This document shows positions 1 through 7,217 of a DNA stretch of 8,600 bases, piece after piece. The notes beneath the pieces were generated by a model, which was given only the letters and a program-made list of their open reading frames with translations, had not been told where the DNA came from and did not search any database. This DNA comes from Paracoccaceae bacterium. GTDB taxonomy: Bacteria > Pseudomonadota > Alphaproteobacteria > Rhodobacterales > Rhodobacteraceae. The translations under genes were made by a program, and so were the position numbers. The stretch lies in assembly GCA_003447515.1 (NCBI GenBank), contig DLZA01000335.1:884-9483 (forward strand). The letters run 5' to 3'. Position 1 is the stretch's first letter. Every line of letters starts with the position of its first letter.

Positions 1-314
1 GATGCGCTAACTACGGCTGCCAATGGTGTTACAACATCATGGTCCTGAGCAGGTTTCAAAATAATTTCGCCCATTGAGATCATGGCCTCGGCTTGATCAA
101 AATCTTTTGCTATGCCTTCAAAAACGGCAGCCACGCAGGCTGAATTTAATATCGGACGGGTGATCTGTTTGGGATCAGCAAAGCTGGGGCCTGCATGCAG
201 AAGAACGTTCTGCGGCAATTTTAGCGCCTCAGCAGCTGTGTTAAAACGGTTCCATACCGGTTGAGCAACCAACGCCTTGTCAAAGGCCAGCCGATCAGGT
301 GGATGTAAATTCAT
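1..314 (-). CDS. DUF1116 (AllG/YlbE-like) protein, N-terminal part; runs off the left edge
   Basis: An open frame starts with ATG at 314-312 and stays open to base 1 (about 104 residues seen, no stop), so the C-terminal part is missing. I assign it to DUF1116 from recall of the family pattern: LHAGP at residues 39-43, a V-F-E-G segment at 64-67, and G-E-I followed by P-A-Q-D-H and T-P-L-A at about 82-99. E. coli AllG (formerly YlbE) of this family is one of three subunits of oxamate carbamoyltransferase, with AllF (FdrA) and AllH, which makes carbamoyl phosphate. Whether this protein acts on oxamate is unknown. The ATG overlaps the stop of the upstream gene as ATGA, and GGAG lies 5 bases before it (323-320), so translation is probably coupled. 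An FdrA-like gene may lie beyond the left edge. The open frame is secure; the family call is moderately secure. Confidence 0.65.
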   Translation of the reverse strand, partial: MNLHPPDRLAFDKALVAQPVWNRFNTAAEALKLPQNVLLHAGPSFADPKQITRPILNSACVAAVFEGIAKDFDQAEAMISMGEIILKPAQDHDVVTPLAAVVSA

Positions 315-937
315 GATTGCTCCGGTGGGATGACCCAAGTTTCCGAAAAATAAAGGAAAGCAGTGGTAGTTTTAAACCCAGCCTGGACCCGCTCCCCGAC
401 ATCACCCGGCAAGCGGCTGCCATTGACGATAATCTGGGCATCGCGTGCAGGGACTAGCAGGGTGAACATCGTGTGCTCGCCGGTACCAACTTGGTCAGGT
501 GTGAGCTCAAGCGCCTTTGGCGATTCCAATCCTTCCCAAACCAATTCCACTGTGAGATCACCACCTACTACAGTTTCACTGTATCGATGCCCCATTGGAT
601 CACCAGATGTGCGTATAGTCTGCGCCAACACAATGGGAACGGTTTCATAAGCGGGTGCATTAGCAAAGGCGCCCAACTTGCCAATGAAATTTTCTTTTAA
701 AAAGGCCGCTAAGGGTTCACTGTCAGTTAGTAATACATTCGGCGCGTGCTTCGGCCCTTCAACCTGATCTGGCGCACCGTAAAGCAGCAAAACCTGACCT
801 TGACCAACGGGCGACCACGCCACTCGGAAAAACAACGCCATTGCGCTGAAATTACCCGCATCATCTTTCAGCAATATTCCTGGATTCTCACCTGTCCAAT
901 CGACAATTCCAGGTGTAACAGGTTGGTGTAGGGGCAT
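311..937 (-). CDS. Uncharacterised protein, downstream member of a tandem paralogue pair
   Basis: This is a 208-residue soluble protein of a family I do not recognise. It has no signal peptide, membrane segment, Cys/His metal cluster or nucleotide-binding loop. It is clearly homologous to the gene just upstream (1566-937). Shared blocks, in order, are P-G-x-V-D-W-[ST]-G-E-N-P-G-I (about residues 9-21), ALFFRV (34-39), GAPD (54-57), RYSET (118-122), AQI-x-x-NG (167-173), LPG (176-178) and TAFLxFSETWV (191-201). I place the start at 937 rather than at the in-frame ATG at 964. GGAGG sits at 949-945, 7 bases before ATG 937, that start aligns with the paralogue's N-terminus, and it gives a 1-base TAATG overlap. 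The stop overlaps the DUF1116 start as ATGA. The operon position suggests a role in the same pathway as the Rieske oxygenase, possibly as an accessory subunit or a small enzyme. That role is inference. Confidence 0.88.
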   Translation of the reverse strand: MPLHQPVTPGIVDWTGENPGILLKDDAGNFSAMALFFRVAWSPVGQGQVLLLYGAPDQVEGPKHAPNVLLTDSEPLAAFLKENFIGKLGAFANAPAYETVPIVLAQTIRTSGDPMGHRYSETVVGGDLTVELVWEGLESPKALELTPDQVGTGEHTMFTLLVPARDAQIIVNGSRLPGDVGERVQAGFKTTTAFLYFSETWVIPPEQS

Positions 938-1566
938 TATAAATCCTCCAGTGGCGTGACCCAAGTTTCAGAGAACGCAAGAAAAGCCGTGCTCATGGTG
1001 CGGCCAAAAAACTGTCTATCTACGATTTGCCCAGGCAAGGGAGCCCCATTAATCACAATCTGAGCCCGTTTAGCTTCCAGAAAAACTGAATACATCTCAT
1101 GGGCTTTAGTGGCAGAATTTTCTTTAGTCACTTCGACTGGGATCGGTAGCCCTATATTTTCCCAAATCATTTCGAGCGTCACGCCCGACCCACGCAGCGT
1201 TTCAGAATATCGCGTCTGTAGGTCACTTGGGCGTTTTGTGACGCTGTCACAATCAAGCCAACTCATCGCAGCCAATCCAGCCTTACCAACAAAGGTTGGC
1301 ATCTTCGCAACCCAACCTTCTACAATCCAGCGCATCATGCGCTGATTATCGGTCATGATGAAATTGGGTACATCTGGCCAACCTTTTGCCGTGTCGGGTG
1401 CACCGAGGACAATGGCGGCGCTTCCGCGCCCATAGGGTGATAAAACAACTCGAAAAAATAAAGCCAATGCAGAATAGGTTTCTGCATCTGGGCCTTGTTT
1501 TAGGTAAATACCAGGATTTTCACCGGACCAGTCGACCCGGCCAGGGTTGATAGATTTGCGTTTCAT
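937..1566 (-). CDS. Uncharacterised protein, upstream member of a tandem paralogue pair
   Basis: This is a 209-residue soluble protein of the same unrecognised family as its downstream neighbour. Conserved blocks are VDWSGENPGI at residues 11-20, ALALFFRVVLSP at 33-44, GAPD at 55-58, RYSET at 119-123, W-E at 135-136, AQIVING at 168-174, LPG at 177-179 and TAFLAFSETWV at 193-203. The middle (about 60-118) is much less alike between the two copies. The conserved acidic and aromatic residues (D12, W13, E16, N17, W135, E136, E200, W202) suggest a shared fold and perhaps a shared site, but no known catalytic signature is visible. The start ATG at 1566 overlaps the TGA of the Rieske gene as ATGA. 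Upstream there is only a distant GAGG (1580-1577), so translation probably depends on coupling to the Rieske gene. It lacks the hallmarks of ring-hydroxylating dioxygenase beta subunits, so I do not call it one. Confidence 0.9.
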   Translation of the reverse strand: MKRKSINPGRVDWSGENPGIYLKQGPDAETYSALALFFRVVLSPYGRGSAAIVLGAPDTAKGWPDVPNFIMTDNQRMMRWIVEGWVAKMPTFVGKAGLAAMSWLDCDSVTKRPSDLQTRYSETLRGSGVTLEMIWENIGLPIPVEVTKENSATKAHEMYSVFLEAKRAQIVINGAPLPGQIVDRQFFGRTMSTAFLAFSETWVTPLEDL

Positions 1567-2921
1567 GTCCAGCTCGCCTCATATTCTTGCAGGGCCGAAA
1601 CGATGTAGTCTTTGCGGCTCAAAATAGATTGCTCATCACCGGCTTTAAAAATTCCAGCTACTTTGAAGGATATTTCTCTCAAAACAGCACCATCGTCCCG
1701 GCCATGCTGTAGCGGCACCCGCAACATAGTATCACCCGCATAGGTGCCCAGGATACCCTCAGGCCCTGGTTCGGGATGGATCACTGGGTTGCCTTCGGCA
1801 ACACTGCGAATTTCTTTGCGCAACATGCGCCGCACTTTGGCCACCCCACGATCTGTGAAGCTGAGGTTTTCTCGGGAATGGATATTGCGCGGCCCCTGAC
1901 TGACCCAGGCATCATAATCACCAGGATCCCGTTGGCGCTGTTCATAACTGCGATCGGGGTCTTGCCCATAAAAATCTGTGCTGCCGAAGCCAACTTTTGA
2001 TTTGTCGGTCAAACCGTTTGGATCATCGCCTTCACGGAAATGTCGCCAAGTGACAACCTGCGTGTGGGTATCATCAATGGGCACGACCCAGCGCGTCAGG
2101 CCACAACGCCCAAAATACCGCGACTTATCTGGTACCGGGAAATGTGCTCCATTCTGTGTGAACGATGGCATCATATGATCATGCACCCGCAGCCAGACAA
2201 TATCATTGACCCGGCGTACATTGGTGTAGAACTCGCCATAGCGTCCATTGTGAAACTCAATCATTGGCATTTCGGCAAAAGCATCAATGAACTGACTACG
2301 CACTGCCAATGTATGCAAGTAAACAACATGGAACGGATCCCACGCGTTCTCCATCACCTGAAGCCAGTTGCAAGGGCTTTTGATAAGGGACGGCAGCATT
2401 TCATCGCCATCTTCGTCAAACGTATCGGTCACAGGGAAAGGCGGCATCGTATCGCTCGGTCCGAGATAGGCGAAGGCCAGACCTTTATATTCAATGACTG
2501 GATAGGCTCCCAAACAAGCCTTTTTCCTCACCTGCGAAGCTGGAGGCTCACAAGGTGTTTCCAAAACCGTCCCATCCAGACCATATTTCCAGCCGTGATA
2601 GGAACAGCGAATGCCGCCCGGCTCAATTATCCCAAATTCGAGGCTCATGTTGCGATGAGCGCAGTGTAGATGAGTCAGACCCAGTTTTCCCTCACCAGGC
2701 TCACGAAACAGCACTAGGTCTTCGCCCAGAATGCGGATGCGATAAGGTAGATCACCCACTTGGTTTGTCATCGCAACGGGCATCCAGAACCGACGTTGAT
2801 ATTCGCCACACGGCGTTCCAGGGCCAACTTCGGACAATTCCGAGTCTGGTCCATGCGCCCAAACAGATTGTTGATCATGGCCCCGAAAATCACCTTCGGG
2901 AATGTTGAAATCATCTGGCAT
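1563..2921 (-). CDS. Rieske [2Fe-2S] non-heme-iron oxygenase, alpha subunit
   Basis: This 452-residue protein belongs to the Rieske aromatic-ring-hydroxylating or demethylating oxygenases. These enzymes use O2 and electrons from a partner reductase to hydroxylate or dealkylate small molecules. The N-terminal domain carries the Rieske cluster ligands C87-x-H89 and C106-x2-H109. The catalytic domain has the mononuclear iron motif N185...E191...D195-x2-H198-x4-H203, with H198 and H203 as ligands, D195 as the likely bridge to the neighbouring Rieske centre, and D337 (or D335) as candidate third ligand. The segment VGPGTPCGE at 32-40, followed by R-R-F-W-M-P, resembles alpha-only phthalate-4,5-dioxygenase-like enzymes. 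The substrate cannot be read from sequence. The start ATG at 2921 has AGGAG at 2932-2928, 6 bases upstream. A 53-bp gap separates it from the aldehyde dehydrogenase, the largest gap within this operon. No reductase or ferredoxin gene is in the window. Confidence 0.95.
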   Translation of the reverse strand: MPDDFNIPEGDFRGHDQQSVWAHGPDSELSEVGPGTPCGEYQRRFWMPVAMTNQVGDLPYRIRILGEDLVLFREPGEGKLGLTHLHCAHRNMSLEFGIIEPGGIRCSYHGWKYGLDGTVLETPCEPPASQVRKKACLGAYPVIEYKGLAFAYLGPSDTMPPFPVTDTFDEDGDEMLPSLIKSPCNWLQVMENAWDPFHVVYLHTLAVRSQFIDAFAEMPMIEFHNGRYGEFYTNVRRVNDIVWLRVHDHMMPSFTQNGAHFPVPDKSRYFGRCGLTRWVVPIDDTHTQVVTWRHFREGDDPNGLTDKSKVGFGSTDFYGQDPDRSYEQRQRDPGDYDAWVSQGPRNIHSRENLSFTDRGVAKVRRMLRKEIRSVAEGNPVIHPEPGPEGILGTYAGDTMLRVPLQHGRDDGAVLREISFKVAGIFKAGDEQSILSRKDYIVSALQEYEASWT

Positions 2922-2974
2922 TATACACTCCTATATTCATTGAGGCCATTTTGCGCACCGGTGTCCTGGTCCGT

Positions 2975-4438
2975 CTAATCTGGAAAAGGATCAGCAACCC
3001 GTAAGGTGCCCGTCCAAATCGATTTAACTTGTAAGAAATCTTTTATCGCATCCGGCCCGAGTTCGCGTCCGTAACCTGATTGTTTTATGCCACCGATCGG
3101 TGAACCAGGGTCCACGCTCCGATAGTGATTGATGTAAACAGTTCCCGAATTCACCAGCGCCGCCACCCGCGCGCCTTTGTCGGTATCTGATGTCCAAACG
3201 CCACCTGCCAGACCGTAGTTACTGTCATTGGCAAGCATGATGGCTTCAACTTCAGTTCTGAAACTTGTGATGGCAAGGACGGGGCCGAAAACCTCTTCTC
3301 GCCACAACTGCATATCAGTACTGACATCATCAAAAATTGTGGGGCCAATGTAAAATCCTGGATAGTCTTTACCTATGTCAACACCATTCAAAAGGCACGT
3401 CGCCCCTTCAATTTTTGCCGTTTCAATCATGGTCAAAACTTTGATGTAATGGGCTTCATTAGCAAGGGGCGCGACTTGCGTAGATTGTACCATGGGCGGA
3501 CCTAAACGCAGGGATTTTGCCCGATCCAGCAGACGCGCAATGAAGGCATCTTTAATGGCGCCTTCAACGATTAATCTCGACCCCGCCACACAGGTTTGCC
3601 CATTGCTCAGAAAAATACCTGACAACACTCCATTTATCGCATTATTTAAATCTACATCAGCGAAGACTATTTGCGCTGATTTACCGCCCAGCTCTAATGT
3701 TGCGGGCACAACATTTCCTGCCGCCGCCTCAGCGACTTTTCGTCCACCTAAGTCCGAGCCAGTGAAGGTAACCTTACGGGTCAACGGATGGCGCACTAAT
3801 GCTTCACCAACTTCGTCACCAAAACCTGTGACAACGTTTAAAACACCCGGTGGCAATCCGGCCTGACTTGCGAGTGCGGCAAACTCCAATGTAGATGCTG
3901 AAGCCAATTCAGAAGGCTTCACGACGACAGTATTGCCAGCCGCCAGCGCCGGTGCCAATTTCCAGGCTAAAATCATCAAGGGCGAATTCCAAGGCGTAAT
4001 GGCGACCACCACGCCGAATGGTATGTAGTGGCATTCACTGCTAACACCAGGGATTGCATTTTTTTGTGGTTCTTTGCCTAATGTACGGGCTTCTGCTGCA
4101 AAATGACGATACCATGTATGCAGTCCGGAAAATTGCCCGGAAACCTCCGTAATCCGCTTGCCATTATCTTGAATTTCAGCGGATACAAGGCTTTGCCAGC
4201 TCTGCTCTAAAACTTCTGCAAGCCGATCCAGAATCTTCGCACGCGCCTGCGCATCAGCATTTGCCCAAGGACCTGTGGCAAACGCCCGGTTGGCAGACTG
4301 TATCGCTCGATCTGCCGTTGCGGCATCGCCCTTTTCGAACGCGGCCCAAACTTTTCCCGTTGATGGATCAACAGAAGCTATGGTCTGGCCAGAGGGATTG
4401 GTGAAAACGCCATCAATAAAGTGCGAATAAACCTTCAT
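2975..4438 (-). CDS. NAD(P)-dependent aldehyde dehydrogenase
   Basis: This 487-residue protein is a complete member of the ALDH superfamily, which oxidises an aldehyde to a carboxylate with NAD(P)+ in the cytoplasm. Visible hallmarks are TPWNSP with oxyanion N151, the cofactor-site KPSE with K174, FTGS at 225-228, the general base E249 in LELGGK, the nucleophile C283 in GQTC, and E382 in E-x-F-G-P. It resembles betaine-aldehyde or semialdehyde dehydrogenases, but the substrate is not readable. It lies 2 bases after the deacylase stop (TAA at 4443-4441, ATG at 4438) with only a weak Shine-Dalgarno, so translation is probably coupled. A natural role is to oxidise the aldehyde made by the split TPP decarboxylase on the opposite strand, or an aldehyde released after Rieske attack. 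Both are inference. Confidence 0.95.
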   Translation of the reverse strand: MKVYSHFIDGVFTNPSGQTIASVDPSTGKVWAAFEKGDAATADRAIQSANRAFATGPWANADAQARAKILDRLAEVLEQSWQSLVSAEIQDNGKRITEVSGQFSGLHTWYRHFAAEARTLGKEPQKNAIPGVSSECHYIPFGVVVAITPWNSPLMILAWKLAPALAAGNTVVVKPSELASASTLEFAALASQAGLPPGVLNVVTGFGDEVGEALVRHPLTRKVTFTGSDLGGRKVAEAAAGNVVPATLELGGKSAQIVFADVDLNNAINGVLSGIFLSNGQTCVAGSRLIVEGAIKDAFIARLLDRAKSLRLGPPMVQSTQVAPLANEAHYIKVLTMIETAKIEGATCLLNGVDIGKDYPGFYIGPTIFDDVSTDMQLWREEVFGPVLAITSFRTEVEAIMLANDSNYGLAGGVWTSDTDKGARVAALVNSGTVYINHYRSVDPGSPIGGIKQSGYGRELGPDAIKDFLQVKSIWTGTLRVADPFPD

Positions 4439-4440
4439 GT

Positions 4441-5451
4441 TTACGGGTCCACATCGCGGACAACAAGCGCCAACAGATCACCGCGCTTCACCATACCTCT
4501 ACAGGTATGGGCCAGAACCATCCCAGATGCTGAAAATGCTAATGGTAGCGACGCGCGTGCGGGCTCCATTGGAAAATGAAAGGTGCCAGCGATATCACCA
4601 ATTTTTATATCCTGACCAGCCGCAATCGCCCTGTCGAAAAGGCCATCGGCAGGGGCATAAAGTGTATCCGTGGAAAAAGCTAATTCCACCAAGCGAGCAC
4701 GATTTGGGTTTGGTTTAGGACCAGAAATCATACCCAAAAACCGCATTATGTTGTAAAGACCTTGTTCAGTTTGATCGGCAATAACGGGATCAACACCACC
4801 GCCACCGCCAAGTTCAGCGGCAATCATTGGGATGCCCACACGTTCAGCCGCAGAGTTTAGCGATCGTTTGTCATTGAGTTGACCTAGTTGCCAGATCAAC
4901 GGCAATCCAAACACCTGTGCAAGCTGCATGTTTTTTGCAAATAGTGAAGCATCTGCCGCCTTGGTAGCCAACGCGCAAGGTTGGAAAAAAGATGCTTTAC
5001 CTCCAGAATGCAAATCCACTGCGGCATCGCAAATTGGTAGGATTTGAGTTTCGATGAAATCCGCGATCATCGCCGTTGGTCCACCCTGCGAAGAACCCGG
5101 AAATGCTCGGTTCAAGTTTTGCCCATCAAGTGGTGAAACACGTGATGATGCCAAAACCGCCGGAGCATTTGCTGCTGGCATTAATATAACTTGTCCGGCA
5201 ACAAGATCAGGTCTTAGAGATTGCGCCAGCCGCATAATGGCAGATGGCCCTTCAAATTCGTCACCATGCACACCACCTAACACCAACAAGGTCGGGCCTT
5301 CGCCACCATTAATGCTTATGATCGGAACTGGATAGTACCCCAAGGGGTTAGCGTTATCTGACCACCGCAGAATTGCGTCGCCAGATTGGTATCCGGGTTC
5401 AGATAAATCAAACGTCACTGCAAATCCGCTATGACCCTGTGAAGGTGACAA
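4441..5451 (-). CDS. Succinylglutamate desuccinylase/aspartoacylase (AstE/DoeB-like) zinc deacylase
   Basis: This 336-residue protein is an M14-like zinc hydrolase of the AstE/AspA family, which removes the acyl group from N-acyl amino acids. The zinc ligands are H62 and E65 (GGVHGDEFEGP) and H148 (DLHSGG). N112-L-N114-R115 is the usual substrate-carboxylate segment (NLNRAFPG), and E213 in AAELGGGG is the likely catalytic glutamate. Its length and the SPLDGQNLNRAFPG block (106-119) recall DoeB, the N-acetyl-diaminobutyrate deacetylase of ectoine breakdown, but no ectoine hydrolase is seen here. It is the first gene of the leftward operon. The longest frame begins with TTG at 5451, and an in-frame TGA lies at 5472-5470, so no ATG start is available upstream. 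GAG at 5460-5458 is a weak ribosome site. GTG at codon 12 is another candidate start, though the S-G-F segment before it looks family-like, which favours TTG. Confidence 0.9.
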   Translation of the reverse strand: MSPSQGHSGFAVTFDLSEPGYQSGDAILRWSDNANPLGYYPVPIISINGGEGPTLLVLGGVHGDEFEGPSAIMRLAQSLRPDLVAGQVILMPAANAPAVLASSRVSPLDGQNLNRAFPGSSQGGPTAMIADFIETQILPICDAAVDLHSGGKASFFQPCALATKAADASLFAKNMQLAQVFGLPLIWQLGQLNDKRSLNSAAERVGIPMIAAELGGGGGVDPVIADQTEQGLYNIMRFLGMISGPKPNPNRARLVELAFSTDTLYAPADGLFDRAIAAGQDIKIGDIAGTFHFPMEPARASLPLAFSASGMVLAHTCRGMVKRGDLLALVVRDVDP

Positions 5452-5486
5452 TCTTAACTCGCTTTTGTTTCAGTTAAAGTTTTTAG

Positions 5487-5492
5487 ATTATA
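5487..5492 (-). promoter_or_regulatory. Candidate -10 box of the leftward operon promoter
   Basis: The minus strand reads TATAAT at 5492-5487, a perfect sigma-70-type -10 hexamer 36 bases before the deacylase start. The -35 is weak: with 16-bp spacing it reads TACAAA (5514-5509), three of six matches. Transcription would start near 5480. The region is AT-rich, so chance matches are possible. Confidence 0.45.
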
Positions 5493-5496
5493 GATC

Positions 5497-5505
5497 TGGT
5501 ATAAT
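5497..5505 (+). promoter_or_regulatory. Candidate extended -10 promoter of the rightward operon
   Basis: TGGTATAAT is a perfect TGn-extended -10 element, which can work without a good -35. No convincing -35 is seen at 16-18 bp; TTAAAG at 5474-5479 is 20 bp away. A start near 5512 would give a leader of about 63 bases before the aminotransferase. The -35 zone of this promoter covers the -10 of the leftward promoter. Confidence 0.5.
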
Positions 5506-5523
5506 TTTTTTGTATGTGAATTG

Positions 5524-5539
5524 CAAATCAAAATATTTG
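5524..5539. promoter_or_regulatory. Dyad in the divergent intergenic region, candidate operator
   Basis: CAAATCAAAATATTTG is an inverted repeat (CAAAT, 6-base spacer, ATTTG) with the 8-bp palindrome AAATATTT overlapping its right half. It lies about 50 bp upstream of the predicted leftward start and about 20 bp downstream of the predicted rightward start. A LysR-type regulator could use such a site to activate one operon and block the other. It is not a clean, centred T-N11-A LysR box, and AT-rich DNA yields such dyads by chance. Confidence 0.25.
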
Positions 5540-5574
5540 TGTGATACATTGTTGGTATCCATTAGGAGGCCTGA

Positions 5575-6669
5575 ATGTCTGTTACCCTCGCTAAACCCGG
5601 TATCGATAAAATTAAACCGCACATGATCGGCAGTTGTCCCAATCCACAGGTTTCGCCTGCTTTACTTTTAAATTCTAACGAGAGCGTTTACGGCCCTAGC
5701 CCTTTAGCCCGTGCTGCCGCAGTTGCATCTGCAAGCAGCCTCGAAAAATATGTGGAACATGTTGACACGATTATGGCTCCGGCCATTGGCTTAGCGTTTG
5801 GCCTGAACCCAGATCAGATAACGGTTGGGCAAGGCTCCGATGATTTACTGGCGCGTCTTGCCCGAGCGTATTTGGGACCAAACACAAACCTTATCCGCAG
5901 TGCAAATGGCTATCTCAAAGTACCCAATTACGCTTTTGCCAATGATGCAGATGTCATTTCGGTTCCCGATGAAGGCTTTAAACCATCAGTCGATTGCATG
6001 ATTGCAGCCGTTACAGACGAAACGCGGATTGTCTATTTGGCAAATCCAGAAAATCCGGCTGGAACATATCTAAGCGGGGCAGAGGTGCGCCGTTTACACA
6101 AGGCATTGCCAGAAAATGTGCTGATGGTTTTGGATTGTGCTTATGAAGAATACGTGGATGCAGAGGATTATGAACCAGCGCACATTTTGGTTGGGGAAGC
6201 CAGTAATGTTGTCATGTGCAAGACATTTTCAAAAATTTATGGATTAGCTGGTGCGCGGATTGGCTGGCTTTACGGCAATTCTGAACTTGTCGATATCATC
6301 CGCCGGATCGCACTGACGTTCCCAGTTTCTTCGACTGCTGTTGCTGCGGCACTTGCTGGATTGGAAGACAGGGCACATATCCGTTCAGTGTTTGAAGCCA
6401 ACGCGACGGTTCGACAGATCGCAAACGAAAGGCTTAGCTCTCTTGGACTCGAAGTGGTTCCAAGCCAAACGAACTTTGTTTTGATTAAATTTCCAGATGC
6501 GCGGCAATCCGCAAAGCAAGTGGACCAATATTTGCGCAATCGCGGCATCTACCTGCGCCGTTTTGCATCTCCGGCCTTTGACGATTACATACGGATCACG
6601 CTTGGGCATCGGTCTAACGTTGACTTTGCAATTGACACCATTGCCGACTTTCTAGACGGAATTTTCTGA
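5575..6669 (+). CDS. HisC-like class I/II PLP-dependent aminotransferase
   Basis: This 364-residue fold-type I aminotransferase is close in build to histidinol-phosphate aminotransferases. PLP contacts are visible: N160 in ANPENPAGT, D187 and Y190 in LDCAYEEY, the Schiff-base lysine K220 in T-F-S-K-I-Y-G-L-A-G, R228 in ARIGW, and carboxylate-binding R340 in IRITLG. The N-terminal NSNESVYGPSP (33-43) replaces the more usual N-E-N-P-Y-G-P. The gene is first of a three-gene operon with a two-subunit TPP decarboxylase rather than in a histidine operon. I therefore infer that it converts a catabolic amino acid to a 2-oxo acid for decarboxylation. AGGAGG at 5564-5569 lies 5 bases before ATG 5575. 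Its TGA overlaps the next ATG by one base (TGATG). Confidence 0.92.
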   Translation: MSVTLAKPGIDKIKPHMIGSCPNPQVSPALLLNSNESVYGPSPLARAAAVASASSLEKYVEHVDTIMAPAIGLAFGLNPDQITVGQGSDDLLARLARAYLGPNTNLIRSANGYLKVPNYAFANDADVISVPDEGFKPSVDCMIAAVTDETRIVYLANPENPAGTYLSGAEVRRLHKALPENVLMVLDCAYEEYVDAEDYEPAHILVGEASNVVMCKTFSKIYGLAGARIGWLYGNSELVDIIRRIALTFPVSSTAVAAALAGLEDRAHIRSVFEANATVRQIANERLSSLGLEVVPSQTNFVLIKFPDARQSAKQVDQYLRNRGIYLRRFASPAFDDYIRITLGHRSNVDFAIDTIADFLDGIF

Positions 6670-7217
6670 TGAGTGCTACTGGTCCATCCCTTACCGACAG
6701 CCCAACGGTTACCCACCCCAGCGGTGCCGAAATCATACATCAGATCAAAAAGGCTGGCGTGCGTGAAATTGTGGCCTTGCCCGACATCGTTACCAGCGAC
6801 GGGCTGCTCTGGCCAATTGCAAAAGACACCGATTTTCGCCTGACACGCATTTGTAAAGAAGACGAAGGCGTGTCAATCTGTGGCGCGATGTCCTACAATG
6901 GCACTCGTGCGGTGCTAATGATGCAACAGACAGGGTTGATGGATTCGCTTAATGCCATCCGAGCGATTGGTGTTGATTACGAATTACCCATTGTGATGGT
7001 TGTCGGATTGCAGGGAAAAGAACCGCATCTGCATTCTAAACAGTCAAGATCGTATGGCGTACGCATCGTGGAGCCCGTACTGGACGCGATGGAGATTAGC
7101 CATTCTCAGATCGAAGAACCCCATGATGTTGAAAACATCGCAAAAAATATTGACACCGCTTACCAAAATTCGCGGCCCCATATTTTCCTTGTTGGCCGTG
7201 CGCCGGAGGCCCCATGA
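6669..7217 (+). CDS. TPP-dependent 2-oxoacid decarboxylase, alpha subunit (ComD-like)
   Basis: This 182-residue protein is the pyrimidine-binding half of a split thiamine diphosphate decarboxylase, like the alpha subunit of sulfopyruvate decarboxylase (ComD) or the N-terminal half of phosphonopyruvate decarboxylase. Visible features are an N-terminal helix with the A-G-V-R-E-I-V-A-L-P-D segment (29-39), the C-K-E-D-E-G-V stretch with the probable cofactor-activating glutamate E64 (or E66), and a loop with M-M-Q-Q-T-G-L-M-D-S-L-N-A (84-96) typical of the family. It cannot act alone, since the diphosphate/Mg site is in the next gene. Substrates of known relatives are sulfopyruvate and phosphonopyruvate; which 2-oxo acid is used here is unknown. 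It overlaps the aminotransferase by one base and the beta subunit by four (ATGA), consistent with balanced coupled synthesis of the subunits. Confidence 0.88.
   Translation: MSATGPSLTDSPTVTHPSGAEIIHQIKKAGVREIVALPDIVTSDGLLWPIAKDTDFRLTRICKEDEGVSICGAMSYNGTRAVLMMQQTGLMDSLNAIRAIGVDYELPIVMVVGLQGKEPHLHSKQSRSYGVRIVEPVLDAMEISHSQIEEPHDVENIAKNIDTAYQNSRPHIFLVGRAPEAP

Noticed and set aside
938..964. Upstream ATG at 964 as start of the downstream paralogue
   Set aside because: It would add nine residues that overlap the conserved C-terminus of the upstream gene. The GGAGG at 949-945 and alignment with the paralogue favour ATG 937.
2040..2669. 209-codon open frame on the plus strand inside the Rieske gene
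   Set aside because: It lies entirely antisense to a well-supported Rieske gene, has no recognisable protein motifs and no convincing ribosome site. It is a shadow frame.
2956..2963. CACCGGTG palindrome in the 53-bp gap between the aldehyde dehydrogenase and Rieske genes
   Set aside because: Eight bases with no loop and no T-run cannot act as a terminator, and nothing else supports a regulatory site there.
3492..3866. 124-codon plus-strand frame inside the aldehyde dehydrogenase gene
   Set aside because: It is antisense to conserved ALDH catalytic segments and its composition looks like reverse-complement translation.
5575..6669. True histidinol-phosphate aminotransferase (HisC) of histidine synthesis
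   Set aside because: No other his genes are nearby, the N-terminal motif is atypical, and the operon partners are decarboxylase subunits. A catabolic role fits better.
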